Assembly (NCBI GenBank): GCA_905182995.1
Contig: CAJJDP010000041.1
Location: 124,589-188,588 of the forward strand
Direction of reading: 5' to 3'
Origin: Paramecium octaurelia
Taxonomy: Eukaryota; Ciliophora; Oligohymenophorea; Peniculida; Parameciidae
Length of the DNA stretch: 64,000 bases
Under the pieces are notes generated by a model, which saw nothing but the letters and a program-made list of their open reading frames with translations, searched no databases and was not told the DNA's origin. Made by a program: the position numbers and the translations under genes. Positions 48,355 to 59,470 of the stretch are shown here, one piece after another. Numbering within the stretch: the first letter of the stretch is position 1; every line of letters starts with the position of its first letter.

Positions 48355-49713
48355 ATGATGTACTATTTTCACAATTAATAAACTCATATTAAAATTGGAT
48401 ATTGTGGACTGGTATTTTTAGTATAAAAATCTTACCAAATATTCCAATTTTAATTATTCATGGATTATTAATTACCCTCTTTGGCAGAACCATTCACCTG
48501 GGTTTCTTATACTATTTTAGGCATTTTGGTAGGCTTATCATAAGCTGGTGGTATTGGTGGTGGTCCAATTATATCTCCAGTCATGATGGTTTTACTGGGA
48601 TGTCCAAGTAAAAAGGCAATTTGGAACACTTACATTATGCTTTTGGGAGGAAGTCTTGGGAATTTCCTCAGACTGGGAAAAGAGAGAGTAATCATTTATA
48701 TTTTATTAACTTAGACTGCAAATGGAAGTGCTCCATTAATAAATTATCAATTGGTTCAGATTACATTACCTTTGTTATTGGCTGGAGCAATTTTGGGAGT
48801 TGCAACAGGTAAATGGTTACCGAAATTAATCATTGTGATCTTTTTGTTCGGTATATTACTTACAGTTTTTTTAAAAACAAAGAGTTTGTACACAAAAACA
48901 CGCAGTAAAGAAATGAATGAACACTTAATTCCTGTTGAACTCAAGGAATTGTCAATATAGAAAGAGAGTAACCAGTCAAAAGAGTTGAATATACTCAAAG
49001 AAAAGGATGGAAGACTCTACCCAAAAGAACCACTTACAGAAATCAGCTTAACAGTGTTAATCATCATAGCTGTTACATTATTAAAAGGATCAGGAACAGT
49101 ACCATCAATTCTTGGGATTGATTATTGTGGTTTAGGTTTTCATCTTTTGAACTTTGTCATATTTGGAATTGCTTGTTATAATGTTTAAAGATATAGAAAA
49201 TTGATATCGAAAGATGAAGAATATAAACAATCAATTGGTTATGATTTTTCAGACGGTAAAATGAGCGCAGTATTTGATATTACAGTTAAATCCAGTCTAT
49301 ATGCTGGATTTTTGGGTGGACTTGTTGGTCTAGGAGGAGGTGTAGTATTGACTCCTCTTTGGTTGGAAACTGGAATAAACCCTCCTAGAGCAGCAGCTTC
49401 AGCTACCTTCACAGTCTTATTTACTTCATCCATCTCAGTTTTTATCATTGCTCTTTCTGGAGGATATTAATTTGAAGAATTCATAATTTTAGGGGTAAAA
49501 AATAGAAATATAGTTTAGTTGGTTTCTAGTTCTGGCAGTTATTTGGTTGCAGGAGTCCTTAAAAAAGTAGTGCATAAATATCAAAGGGAATCCATTCTAA
49601 TCTAAGTACTTTTGGGAGTTATAGCCTTTGGATTAATCATACTTCCATTTTAATCTATTAAAGATGTTTATTCAAATCCAATTGGTGCTATTTAATTCGG
49701 CCACTTATGCTGA
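48355..49713 (+). CDS. TauE/SafE family membrane transporter
   Basis: Predicted 444 residues. Eight or so hydrophobic segments in two related halves, each starting with the family signature: GLSQAGGIGGGPIISPVMMV and GFLGGLVGLGGGVVLTPLWL, then a polar-Pro segment (INPPRAAASATFTVLFTS). The halves are joined by a 60-residue cytosolic loop. TauE/SafE proteins export sulfite or organosulfur anions. A 24-nt intron at about 49498-49521 is a multiple of three and contains no TGA, so it can be missed without breaking the frame. In eukaryotes the family's substrate is mostly unknown. Confidence 0.88.
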
Positions 49714-49886
49714 TACTTTGAATTTCTTTTATATTATATATATTTGTATTAATTTTATAATAATAATAAAGTAATACTTGATACTTTTAAATAAAATAGC
49801 TACTATTATTTAATGATATGCTTATAATCTTGTAATAATCATAGTGATTTATTTAACAAATTAATTATTTAATTTAGACTTAACAT

Positions 49887-50150
49887 ATGAGATCCAAGAA
49901 TCTCAATTAAATTGCATTTTCTATTTTATTTGCCTTTTTCTTCAGTAATTATGGAACTTAATAAATGAATCATAATTATAAGTTGAACAATACATTCTAA
50001 AACTTTACATCTTCTCTCAAAAATATTGATTATTAAAAAATCATCATTCCATACTTTTTAAGAAGACTAATTTTGTAGTAATCTAACTATGGAGGTTCCT
50101 TTGAATTTTGTTCTCACACTTTGAATTCAGACCTATTTTATTATTTTTGA
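49887..50150 (+). CDS. Candidate small secreted protein (overlaps an opposing frame)
   Basis: 87-residue frame starting MRSKNLNQIAFSILFAFFFS, a good signal-peptide pattern, followed by Asn/Tyr-rich sequence. It overlaps at 50044-50150 a minus-strand frame that also looks coding, so at most one is right there. Confidence 0.35.
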
Positions 50151-50310
50151 GTTGCTTATCTGTCATAAAATACAAAATAGAGTCTTTATTTTCCTCTAGA
50201 AATGACTTGATTACTCTAATTAATCATAAGATTCTTACTTATTATAGATATGTTACAGCACTTTCTTGATTCATCGTCGTCGTTTTCTTTCTGCTGCATT
50301 CTCAATGATT
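50044..50310 (-). CDS. Candidate small charged protein, 5' end unresolved
   Basis: The minus-strand frame ending at TGA 50044-50046 reads VIKSFLEENKDSILYFMTDK then QLKNNKIGLNSKCENKIQRN, a clearly protein-like composition. A possible start with acidic sequence (MQQKENDDDESRK) lies near 50305, but the intron joining it is not a standard one. No family recognised. Confidence 0.4.
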
Positions 50311-50402
50311 GATCGACTTTTAATATATATTATTTAAAGATATTAATTGGATTTTCTTAATATATATAGAGTAATTTAGGTAATTTTAATATATATAAAT
50401 AA

Positions 50403-51992
50403 TCATGATATATTTGAAGCGTTCAATTTACTTCTTTTAGCTTATTGAAGAGAAAATGTGTTTGATAATAAGGGTCTTAGTAGTAGTTTGACTCCATTAT
50501 TTTTAGGAGATGTACTGAACTTTTTTCTGTGAGTACTTTGTCTTGTTGTAGCTGGTTAATCTTCAATTCCTGTAAGTTGATGCATTTGTTGAAAACTATT
50601 TTTAAGTGCTTTGGCATCAAAGATCAATTTTTGAATTGCATTCTTTTTAAAATTCATGGATTCATTATCTGTATTCATTCCAAATAACTCCATAAATTCA
50701 GCTAAAATTCTTATCTAAGATTTAAAAGTCTAACTCATAAGATTGATTTGATCTTCAAGATTCAAGAATTCTTTTTGATTTGATTTTAGTTTTAAAGCAT
50801 CTGAAACATCAATTTTGTTTGCCTTAGTCTTTAGAAAATCTTAAAGACAATCTATTTATTATGCAACATCTTGAAGATTATAGGCTTCCATCTAATTTAC
50901 AACATTTTGCTTAATAATTTCTTCTATTTTACTTATTATTTATTCTGTTAACTACTTTGCCATAATTGCCTTTTGTTCATCAAAGTATTGATAGAATTTA
51001 GTGATTTATTTTTATGTTTCTAAAATTTAAAGCAAAATGTTTTAGGAGTGAAGTCTATTTTCTTCATTTTCTTATTTTAAAATAAGGAAGTCCATTTTGG
51101 TAGATTTTTGTAATAATTCATAATCTGTTGCCTTGATAACTTTGCGGAACCCTTCTACTTCATTTAAACTCTTGTCGACCATGTCTTATATTTCTTTAAT
51201 TTTGGGTAGGAGGAGATTCTGCAATAATGTAAGTTGTGTTTGGGTTGCAAATTATTTGGAAGATTCTACAAATTCATCAAATTCATGTAATTTAACAGTT
51301 GTAGTTAAGTCTGAGAGAATGAACTAAAGGGAAATTTATCAATTACTCAATACATCTTATTTGTTCACAATTGTGTTAATATTAGTATTGGTAAATCGTT
51401 TGAGCTCAATTAGTTACTCACTCACATGATGAAATCTACAATCCAGGAGATCCAATTGTTAAAGAGTTAAGTCTTTGGGAGCAAATTTGGCTTGAAGTTT
51501 ACTCATATGGTCGCTTATCTCCTCTTCAAAGATGGAATGGAAATCTTGAGTATTTATACAGGATTCAAGTGATTGCTAAATTGTTGTTAATTCATTATTG
51601 AATTGAGTTTAGATTTTGGTGATATCTTCTTGACGTTCTCGTTTTAATTGACGAATTTCAATTTGGATATCACACAAATCCTCATGGCTTGGCTTATCTT
51701 TAATTTACTACTTGAGCTGTTAGAGAGCATAATCTTGAGCATTAAATTTATACATGATGGCATCTGTTTGTTGTTTTGATTAATCTCTCAAATGATCTAA
51801 TTTCACACTTATTGAATGATTTAATTCTGCAGAGATTTGGCTTATGAATTTACCTTTCGGTTTAAATGATAATTTCTTAGTGTCTTTGTTTTGTTTGCAT
51901 TTCCACTACTATAATCTATCTGAATCGAATTCAAAGACATCACTCAATCCTAGAATGTACTCAATGAGTAATGATACTGATTCTTCATCCAT
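50403..51992 (-). CDS. Long coiled-coil protein
   Basis: Predicted 519 residues, one 30-nt intron. The start MDEESVSLLIEYILGLSDVF may form a small helical domain; the rest is nearly continuous heptad-type helix rich in Gln, Glu, Lys and Leu, ending in a Ser/Lys tail (RQSTHRKKFSTSPKNNGVKL). No zinc finger, motor or enzyme motif is seen. A structural or cortical/ciliary scaffold is a guess from composition only. Confidence 0.75.
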
Positions 51993-52111
51993 GAGACGAG
52001 AGATATATATATAAAGAATTTAATAATTGTTGATAATTGGAAAATTAAGTTTTGGGGAATTACTCAGGTATGATCCTGAATAAGGATTTGATTAATATAA
52101 ATTGCTGACTT

Positions 52112-52465
52112 TCATAATATATTGACTAGATTATGGAAAATAACCCAAATCATTAAGAATAATAACAAATCTGTTCCGATTCCTGAATAATATGCATCAT
52201 AACTGGATTTGAAGTACTCTTTGACTCTGAAATTCATTTTGATTGCCAAACAAGCACTCACAATCAAGAATATCGCAACATAAATTCCTATTCCTATCCA
52301 TCCATCTAATATTATTCATCAATTTCTACCCATTCCCAATATACCTGCTATCATACCAGCATTCAATGATCCATATACTCTAAGGTTTTTAAGTTGATTG
52401 GTGTTTAATTTTAATCGTTCCTAATTAACTTCCAAATCATCCAATTCAACTTTTGGTTCCTCCAT
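52112..52465 (-). CDS. EMC6: ER membrane protein complex subunit 6
   Basis: Predicted 109 residues after removing a 24-nt intron; human EMC6 has 110. Order matches: polar N-terminus, then LRVYGSLNAGMIAGILGMDG (the AG..AGILG signature, completed across the intron), a second span (IYVAIFLIVSACLAIKM), the polar KEYFKSSYDAYYSGIGTDLL and a final span. EMC inserts and stabilises membrane proteins in the ER. Confidence 0.85.
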
Positions 52466-52583
52466 TAATTAATTTATATATTAAATTATATATATTATGT
52501 ATAAATAATCAACTCTTCCCAAATAGCATTCAAATCTTTTTCGAAGCAAATGAATATCAAATAAAAATTTAATTCTATTTTAA

Positions 52584-53502
52584 ATGGACTAAAGAATCGA
52601 ATAGTTGGAGCAATGCATAATATAATTGCAATTCTAAATCCTTGTTCATAAGATTCCAATACCAAATGAGACAATCCCAGAATACTTGAAAATTATGGAA
52701 GTCCCAGCATTCGTTAAAGCAAAATTAAAATCCATTAAATTCAATCCTATATATGAGGCCAAAGATGCTGTCTTCAAAAATGCTACAAATATTGGAATCA
52801 ACAGAGTGTATTAAGGATTTTGGTAAAATGAATAATAGAATGGAAGAGGTTAAGTATTTGATGATTAGGAAAAAAAATTTTTTTATGGCTATTGGTAAAA
52901 TGGAGTCTTTGTTTAAGGATTAATTATAACTGAAAACTTTTTATTTGAAGGAGATGCAAAGGATGAGCAATTTTTGGAAGGTGTTCTTGTTTTTTCGGAT
53001 AAGCGAGTGTTTAAGGGTAGGTTTTCGCAATAAGCACTAAATGATGATAATGGAGAATATCTTAGTTAGACAGAAAAATATAAGGGAGGATTTAAAAATG
53101 GAATGAAGCATGGTAAGGGCAAATTAGAAAATGATATTTTTACATATGAAGGAGCATTTGTAAATGATAAGATATGTGGTTAAGGAGTATTGATAGAGAA
53201 GAAAAATGGATGGAGACAAGAAGGTATTTTTGATGATGGCAAATTGAATGGTAAGGGTGTGTACATTAGAAGTCTGGGAGATTATTACGAAGGTATTATA
53301 AGTTATATCAAATATAGGGGATTTCAAACAAGGGTAGAGACATGGCAAAGGCACTTTGAAGAGAGATGGAATAATATACCAAGGAAATTACATTGAAGGA
53401 AAGTTGGATGGATGGGCACAAATGACTTAGGAAAAGAGGATTTTCAAATGTTTTTTCGAGTAAGGAGTAGAAGATCTAAATAAAAGATAATTGGTTTAAT
53501 GA
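52584..53502 (+). CDS. MORN-repeat protein
   Basis: Predicted 297 residues, one 25-nt intron. Repeated G-x-G-x and Y-x-G-x-W patterns define several MORN motifs: YQGFWQNEQQNGRGQVF, YKGGFKNGMKHGKGKLEN, YEGAFVNDKICGQGVL, GIFDDGKLNGKGVYIRS, GDFKQGQRHGKGTLKRDG and YQGNYIEGKLDGWAQM. The N-terminal 70 residues hold a helix and a Pro-rich linker. MORN proteins bind membranes or scaffold cytoskeletal complexes in ciliates. Confidence 0.9.
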
Positions 53503-53529
53503 ATATTATAATGTTATTCATTAAAGCAT

Positions 53530-54148
53530 TCAAAATCTCACACAGTTTGTAAATAAGTACTTGACTATTTTGGAAAACACTAAATTTTATATATCCAAAT
53601 CCTTTGCATCTTGATTATCTGCCTTGAGCAATGATACCATTTTAGCTATCTCTTCACTTAATTTTTCTAGCTTAACACGCTTAGTAAACTATTTTTGTAA
53701 TTTCTCAAACCTCAAATTAGATTTCACACTCATATACATCAATATCACCAACACTATATATGATCCAAACTATACCTATTAAGTAAAGAGGCAACATCTT
53801 TTAGATTATCCTCCATATCTATTTAGAATATTCAAATATAATTAACATCATAGTGTGATACCATTTCCTTCTATTTCTCAAATCCAATCGCTTTTGATAG
53901 TTTAACACTCTCAACTAATAATTCTATTCACTATTAAATTCCTATTTGATAAGTGTCTCCAACAGAATGTTAACCTTAAACTAATTCAAGTATATCTAAA
54001 TTGGTGCCCTGCACACTGGACATGAGTTGTAATTTTGATAGAAGTATTTATTGCGAACACAAGGTTTACAAAACGTATGACCACATGTTAAAGTGATTGG
54101 TTGTAACAATGTTTATAAACATATTGGACAATCGAAAAGTTGTTGCAT
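53530..54148 (-). CDS. RING-finger protein with membrane-like C-terminus
   Basis: Predicted 198 residues, one 22-nt intron. The RING occupies residues 7-50: CPICLQTLLQPITLTCGHTF, then CKPC and CPVCRAP (C3HC4 ligands all present). Further on is a hydrophobic segment around the intron (LPLYLIVLVILMYMSV) that could be a membrane anchor, then a coiled region. Likely an E3 ubiquitin ligase. Its start codon is 12 bp from that of the divergent neighbour. Confidence 0.85.
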
Positions 54149-54160
54149 AATTAATTAATA

Positions 54161-56005
54161 ATGGACTCATTTCTACACACTATTTAGAGTATATAAAACA
54201 TACTCAATGCACAATCTGACATTAAACACATCAAAAACGCACTCAAATGCTTGACAACTGATTACAAATTGCAACTCAAAATTAACTCTCTTCTCGTACA
54301 ATCCCTTATTCTCATTCATAGTTACTCATACATCTAAGCCAATAAGATAAAATCAGAAACGCCTTGAATAAAGATCAATTGCTTTATGACTTCATACTCA
54401 AAACCTGCCAGAACCAATAGAATGCCCTTAATTAGATTTCTTTGGAATCTTTGAAATATTTTGGAACTGTTGCCTAGATCGACAAGTATCGAGAAGCCAT
54501 CGACATTCTTATGAACTAAGGAATAGATTTACCAAATACATATGTGCATGCTAATAAGTTATTCGAATTGCAACGAAATGATCAAAATAGAGAAGTGCTT
54601 ACATTACAGTCATTTTAACAAATTGTTTATGATCATTAATTAGACCTTTAAGGACTAACTACAATAGTCTAATCTATATCTACAATTGAGGAAAAACACA
54701 TCTGCAGTATTATAATAACAATTATAATTCGTTAGTGCTTGATAGTTTTAAATCTACTTTTGCAGAGAGAATATCATCGATTGAGGACATACTTAAAAGT
54801 AATCAAAGTATTTTAACGAGTGAGTAATTGGAGTAATTAAAAACTATTTAATCCTTTGAACAATAATTCAATAAGTAAGTGAATAAGCAACAAAAAGATA
54901 AATTCAAAAATTTCAATCAATTTCTAGAATGGATAGCAAAATCATTGAACATCAAAGTCTCCTTAAAAGATAACCAATTGGCTCCTCCATAATAGAATTA
55001 ATAAAAAAATTCAGTCCCTATTCTGGTAATAGAGAATTAGCCATCTGATAGAACTGCTAAAAGTGTGAGATCAACCATTGTTTCAGAACCATAAAAGAAT
55101 CCTTTTCATGAGAATGAAAAAGCTTTGAGACAGCGAGTTCAATTCGAACTGGAAAAATTCAAGAGGAGATAACTACCGGATAAATAATATTCTGGGCAGT
55201 TGGTTTAAGGATACTTGAACATCAATTCGGAAGATTAACATTAATTAAAGAAGTTTAAGTTATCGAGTATAAAAAATAAATAAACTCTATTTGATTCTCC
55301 TGAGATCTAATTGGGAGTAATAAAGAAATTTATATTAAAAGAAGAACTTAATTGCAACTTTTTAGAATTAACTTTTTATATAGGAAATAAGCGTTAAAAG
55401 ATTTTAGATAATTGCTCGATGGTTTTTGAGGAGCCAAGAGGGTTGCAATTTTGGGTACCTTAAAATAAAATGGACAGTCAAATTCTAGGTAGAAAGTAAT
55501 GCAGAATGTCATGTTTGATAGCCTATTAATATAGTTTATTTGAGCCATTGAAAGGTAAATATAATAAATATGAGGTTAATTTTAATGGATTGAGGATGAT
55601 AAGGTGTGTGAGGCTGTGTTTATGGTCCCTTGTTTATTGAGTCAATTCATGAATTTTTTGCCAATAGGAAGGAGGTATTTTAAATACATTTGGAAGGAGA
55701 AGAAGTTATTTTGCCATAGATCAGAGATATTTAAATTGAATGAGAAGGTTATTAAAAGCGTGTTGGATTTTAAGAGGTATATTCCGAATTTGTGCTATTT
55801 GGTTGATTTGAAAGACTTTTTGGATGATGGAAAACCGTAATTGAAGGATTTGAAATTGGGAGGAGAATTCACTTTATAGGATATCCGAGTTAGATATTGG
55901 ATAAAAATAATAATTAGGTAGAACTTGGATGTGGTAGTGAAGGTGATAGGAATGAGTGATGCTATTCAAATAGTGAAATGTTTGGTGTTCATTTTGAAGG
56001 CATGA
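54161..56005 (+). CDS. Coiled-coil protein with alpha-adaptin-appendage-like C-terminus
   Basis: Predicted 589 residues with introns of 26, 29 and 20 nt. Residues 1-220 are helical (HIKNALKCLTTDYKLQLKIN; EKFKRR later), then a Pro/Ser linker. The last 240 residues resemble the AP-2 alpha appendage: LELTFYIGNKRQKILDNCSM (compare the FYGNK...L.NF sandwich strand), LQFWVP, then a platform-like part: MVPCLLSQFMNFLPIGRRYF with F-x-x-W-KEK, LGGEFTLQDIRVRYWIKIII and a closing helix. Appendages recruit endocytic accessory proteins. No adaptin trunk (HEAT) precedes it. The similarity is by eye and moderate. Confidence 0.55.
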
Positions 56006-56045
56006 AAGATAATTTAATATATAGATATATATTTATAATATGTAA

Positions 56046-57499
56046 TAAATTAGACACTAGATCTAGCAAAACGGTACATAAGTAATTCTATTATTCTTTA
56101 GGTACTCAACAATTTACCATTATAGAGCACTGTTTCAATATGAAGTGAAAGACGAGGGTTATATTATGGGAAGATTTATGGAGAGTAAGAAGGATATTCT
56201 GGATGTGATCATTCTTACCATTCGTTTTACTTATAGATAGGGATTCCAAGTATATTAATGTTGGAACAGCACTTTGACAACGGATTCTGGATGGGTCTAT
56301 GTAATTAGAGTAGGATAAATGATGATGGCAGAACTCTTATAAAGGCATTTGAAGTGTTTCTATAATGTGAATTTATTCTCACTTCCTCTCCTAATGTAGG
56401 AAGTCTTGCAGTTGTTCAAAGATGATGATGAAATGGAGAGTTCGAAGTTATAAGGGAAACCATCTAAATATAGGTTTTCCATTCAGAAGATAATGAGAGA
56501 AGCATATAAAAAATGGGGCAAGAAGCCTGGAGAATGGTATAGTCCAAATCAGATAGTCTATGTTATTTACAAAATTCAATCAGATAATAATATAATTTGT
56601 AAGTTTATAATTTAAGAGAAAAGATAGTTGCGGTTTGAGCTTTTTACCATTCTATGAGAGCCAAATAGATTAAAGGTTGTTTTGCAACAGATGTGTGTGA
56701 TGGATAATTGTAATTGTGAATAGAGAGTGTTTTTAATTGACAAATTCTTACAGGATGTAGAGAGACTGGAAATCAATAAGGAGGATGAAATGATTTAGTT
56801 TATACATGGGAATGATTAAAATAGTAAAGTATTTTATGAGGATCTATCATAATCGAATAAGCAGAAGATCGGAATGTTGTTAAAAAAATATGTTTGCTAG
56901 AAATGTTTTGTCCTAATTAGAGCAGTGGCAATTTGTTTATTAAGCAGAATTGGATGTGATGAACCTAATCCAGATTAAATTTAAGTTATTAGACAATTTA
57001 TGAAGAAGAAATATTTTGCTGGGAGGTAGGCCTAGGGAAGCTAATTTCATTATAGGTTTTGTCGATAGATAATTTTTTGTATTGGATCCCCATTTGGTAT
57101 AAGAAGCCAATATGAATCCTGAAGAATATGTAAAATCGTGTTTTCCAGGGGAAGCTCTCTTTATGAGAGACAAAGAAATTGATTGTTCTCTTGGATTGGT
57201 GTTCTATTTGACAAATGAAGAGGTTTTGATTGAATTAATCTATGATATTTAAGCTTATCAGCAAATCAACTTCTTTTCCTTTGCAAAAATACAAATTGGA
57301 TGCACTTTAAGACTCAAAAAGTAGAGGAAATTTAAAAAATAAAGAGATGCAAGATTTCTTAAAAGATATTCTGATTAAATATTAATAATAAGATTAAATA
57401 CTGAATCCAGATGCCTCAGATGATCTAGAGAAATGTGAGATTAATTCCCTTAAAAGCCACTTGTAAATAATTTAGAATCCAATTATGAACAAAATCTGA
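56046..57499 (+). pseudogene. ATG4: Broken Atg4-like cysteine protease (peptidase C54)
   Basis: Segments follow the Atg4 order: ILTIRFTYRQGF, TTDSGW..VIRVGQMMMAEL, GKKPGEWYSPNQIVYVI, then GGRPREANFIIGFVDRQ with FFVLDPH, and IDCSLGLVFYLTNEEV. The catalytic Cys site, normally GWGCMIR, reads GWVYVIR, so the nucleophile is missing. There is also an in-frame TGA near 56655 that no intron removes, a frame change near 57010 (between KKKY and LLGGRP), and another before the C-terminal tail (about 57280). Atg4 processes Atg8 in autophagy. Either this is a dead copy or the assembly contains several errors here; the Cys loss cannot be a single-base indel. Confidence 0.6.
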
Positions 57500-57565
57500 G
57501 ATATTTAAAATATTCAGGTGTTTTGATTATATTAAGATTGTTATTACTATTATTAATAATTGTAT

Positions 57566-58872
57566 TCATTATTTATAATTGTTTAAAATGTTTGTCAAAA
57601 AGGACAACAAGATCAATGAGAATTCTATCGATTAGATTAACTTCTTATTTCCCAAAAATACGAACACTGCATATTGAGACAAAACTGCCAAAGTCAATGC
57701 AATAAAGGCAATTGGAATGTTATCAACCACATTATCATATGTTGTCTATAAGATGATCACATTGAAACTCAAAATGAACCCAAATAATATGAATTACAAT
57801 GATAAACAAAGTAATTTCAATATCAGATGTCCATATACAACTCCCAAAAGATTCAATGCTATCATCATTCCTATCTAACATAAAGAAACTATTATGTTTA
57901 TTTTATATGGTTGGCTTATTAAAATAGGCAAAAAGGCTCCTATTGTTGTGGCTACACCCATCACACAATATGTAATAAAAATATACTCACCTTAATAATT
58001 GATGTAATTAAGACTCCCTATAGCTGGAGTGAATAACATTATAAATTGGTACATTATCATATAAAAATGTTCATCCTTGTACATTCTCTTCTCTTATACT
58101 AAAAATGTGTTGTGGATCACATTCCTTGTATTCATGGCTCCTCTCAAATTTTCCTTTGAATCGAATTCCTCCTCAACTGTTGAGTATCTTGGAAACCACA
58201 AGTATGTTCCCACTCCTCCTAAAATGAAAATCAACATTGCATAAATCAAGCAACCCCTTTTGTAATGTATATCCTCAGAATCTGATAGATCTCCGATCTT
58301 TGGGTTTATTAACAATTGAAGCACCAATCCAAATATCAACCACCCGAATGAAATCCCTCCCAAAAACTAACAGATGCATTTATCTCTATGTGGATTATTA
58401 CACCATACCGAAATTAAGTGGATTTTCATTCAACATTGAATCCATAGGATCCAACAATACCAATCCTAACAAAAAAACATAGATATTTGGTAAGATATTC
58501 AAAATTAAAGGCATGTCTTTTATGAATCCGAAAAGAAACAAACTAAAAGAATAAATCACTATTTATAAGAGGAGCACGACCATCTTCACTTTCCGATTAA
58601 AATATTTATTTAAGTACAACTAATCAAATACTTTTTAACTTTTATACTCTTGCAAGCATCCCTAAATTCAATTCAACTATTAAGAGGAAGGATTCTACTT
58701 TTTATAAGTGGCTTTCCTCTTTATTCTCACCTAATTCATTAAGAGCATAGGTTTTGAGAATTGTCCAATCTATTGAGATAACGATGACATCATACTTAAC
58801 GTAGATCCCATTATCATTTCTATGATAAAAGTGCCAATAATTTACATTAATAATATAATATTAAATAATCAT
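57566..58872 (-). CDS. Polytopic membrane protein, possibly MFS-like
   Basis: Predicted 410 residues with two introns of 37 nt. A soluble N-terminus of about 85 residues is followed by roughly ten hydrophobic segments (VVLLLQIVIYSFSLFLFGFI, LPNIYVFLLGLVLLD, ISFGWLIFGLVLQLLINP, LIYAMLIFILGGVGTYLWF and others). A central charged loop (STVEEEFDSKENLRGA) divides two halves as in major facilitator transporters. No substrate-defining motif is seen. The start is uncertain: its ATG overlaps the TGA of the EF-hand gene by two bases. Confidence 0.65.
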
Positions 58873-59358
58873 TATAGCATTTTATTGTTTTAATATTGTT
58901 ACAACAAACTCCATAATTTTTCCTTAGATACTGAGTCTTATTCATCACTGCCACTATAAGTGATCATTATTTCTATATCTCTCTCAGATAATTGCAATCC
59001 TAAAATCATGTGTTTCATTTAATTTACCCCAAAATTCACTTTGCTTTTTTAATTCATCTTTGCTTATCTTTCCAGAATTGGTGGTGTCCATAATTTAGAA
59101 AATCATTTCGAAATTTTCATAGAGATTGTAGTTGAAATTAAATTATTCTGTAAATTGATTTAAGTCAAGCTAATTCCCTCTTAGATTTTCTAGTTTCTTT
59201 ACAAGCAATTCACAATTCCTATCGAGTCCGGTGGTTTATAGAATTTCCAAGAATTCGCTAACATTCAATAGATTGGTTTCTGGCGATTTGAATTCATTGA
59301 ATATTTCCATAATTTCCTATTGCTACTTCTACAACATAGGTTTGTCTCCTTAATTCAT
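58869..59358 (-). CDS. Calmodulin/centrin-like EF-hand protein
   Basis: Predicted 153 residues, one 28-nt intron. Helix-loop-helix spacing resembles four EF-hands, but only one loop is near canonical: FQIMDTTNSGKISKDELK (ligands D, T, S, S, E). The others have lost ligands. The C-terminal part (LSERDIEIMITYSGSDEQDS) is reached only after splicing. Probably a regulatory Ca2+-sensor relative with weak or no Ca2+ binding in most sites. Confidence 0.75.
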
Positions 59359-59470
59359 TTTATTTTTAATAATTATTTAATTATATATTAATTATGAGTA
59401 AATTTAAGTAATGCAGAGTTGCTTCATCATTGTCTCCCCATAAATACGTTTTTAAATTATAAATAATTAA

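Noticed and set aside
58237-58482. Plus-strand frame near 58.3 kb
   Set aside because: Antisense of the polytopic membrane protein, which has a consistent 410-residue model.
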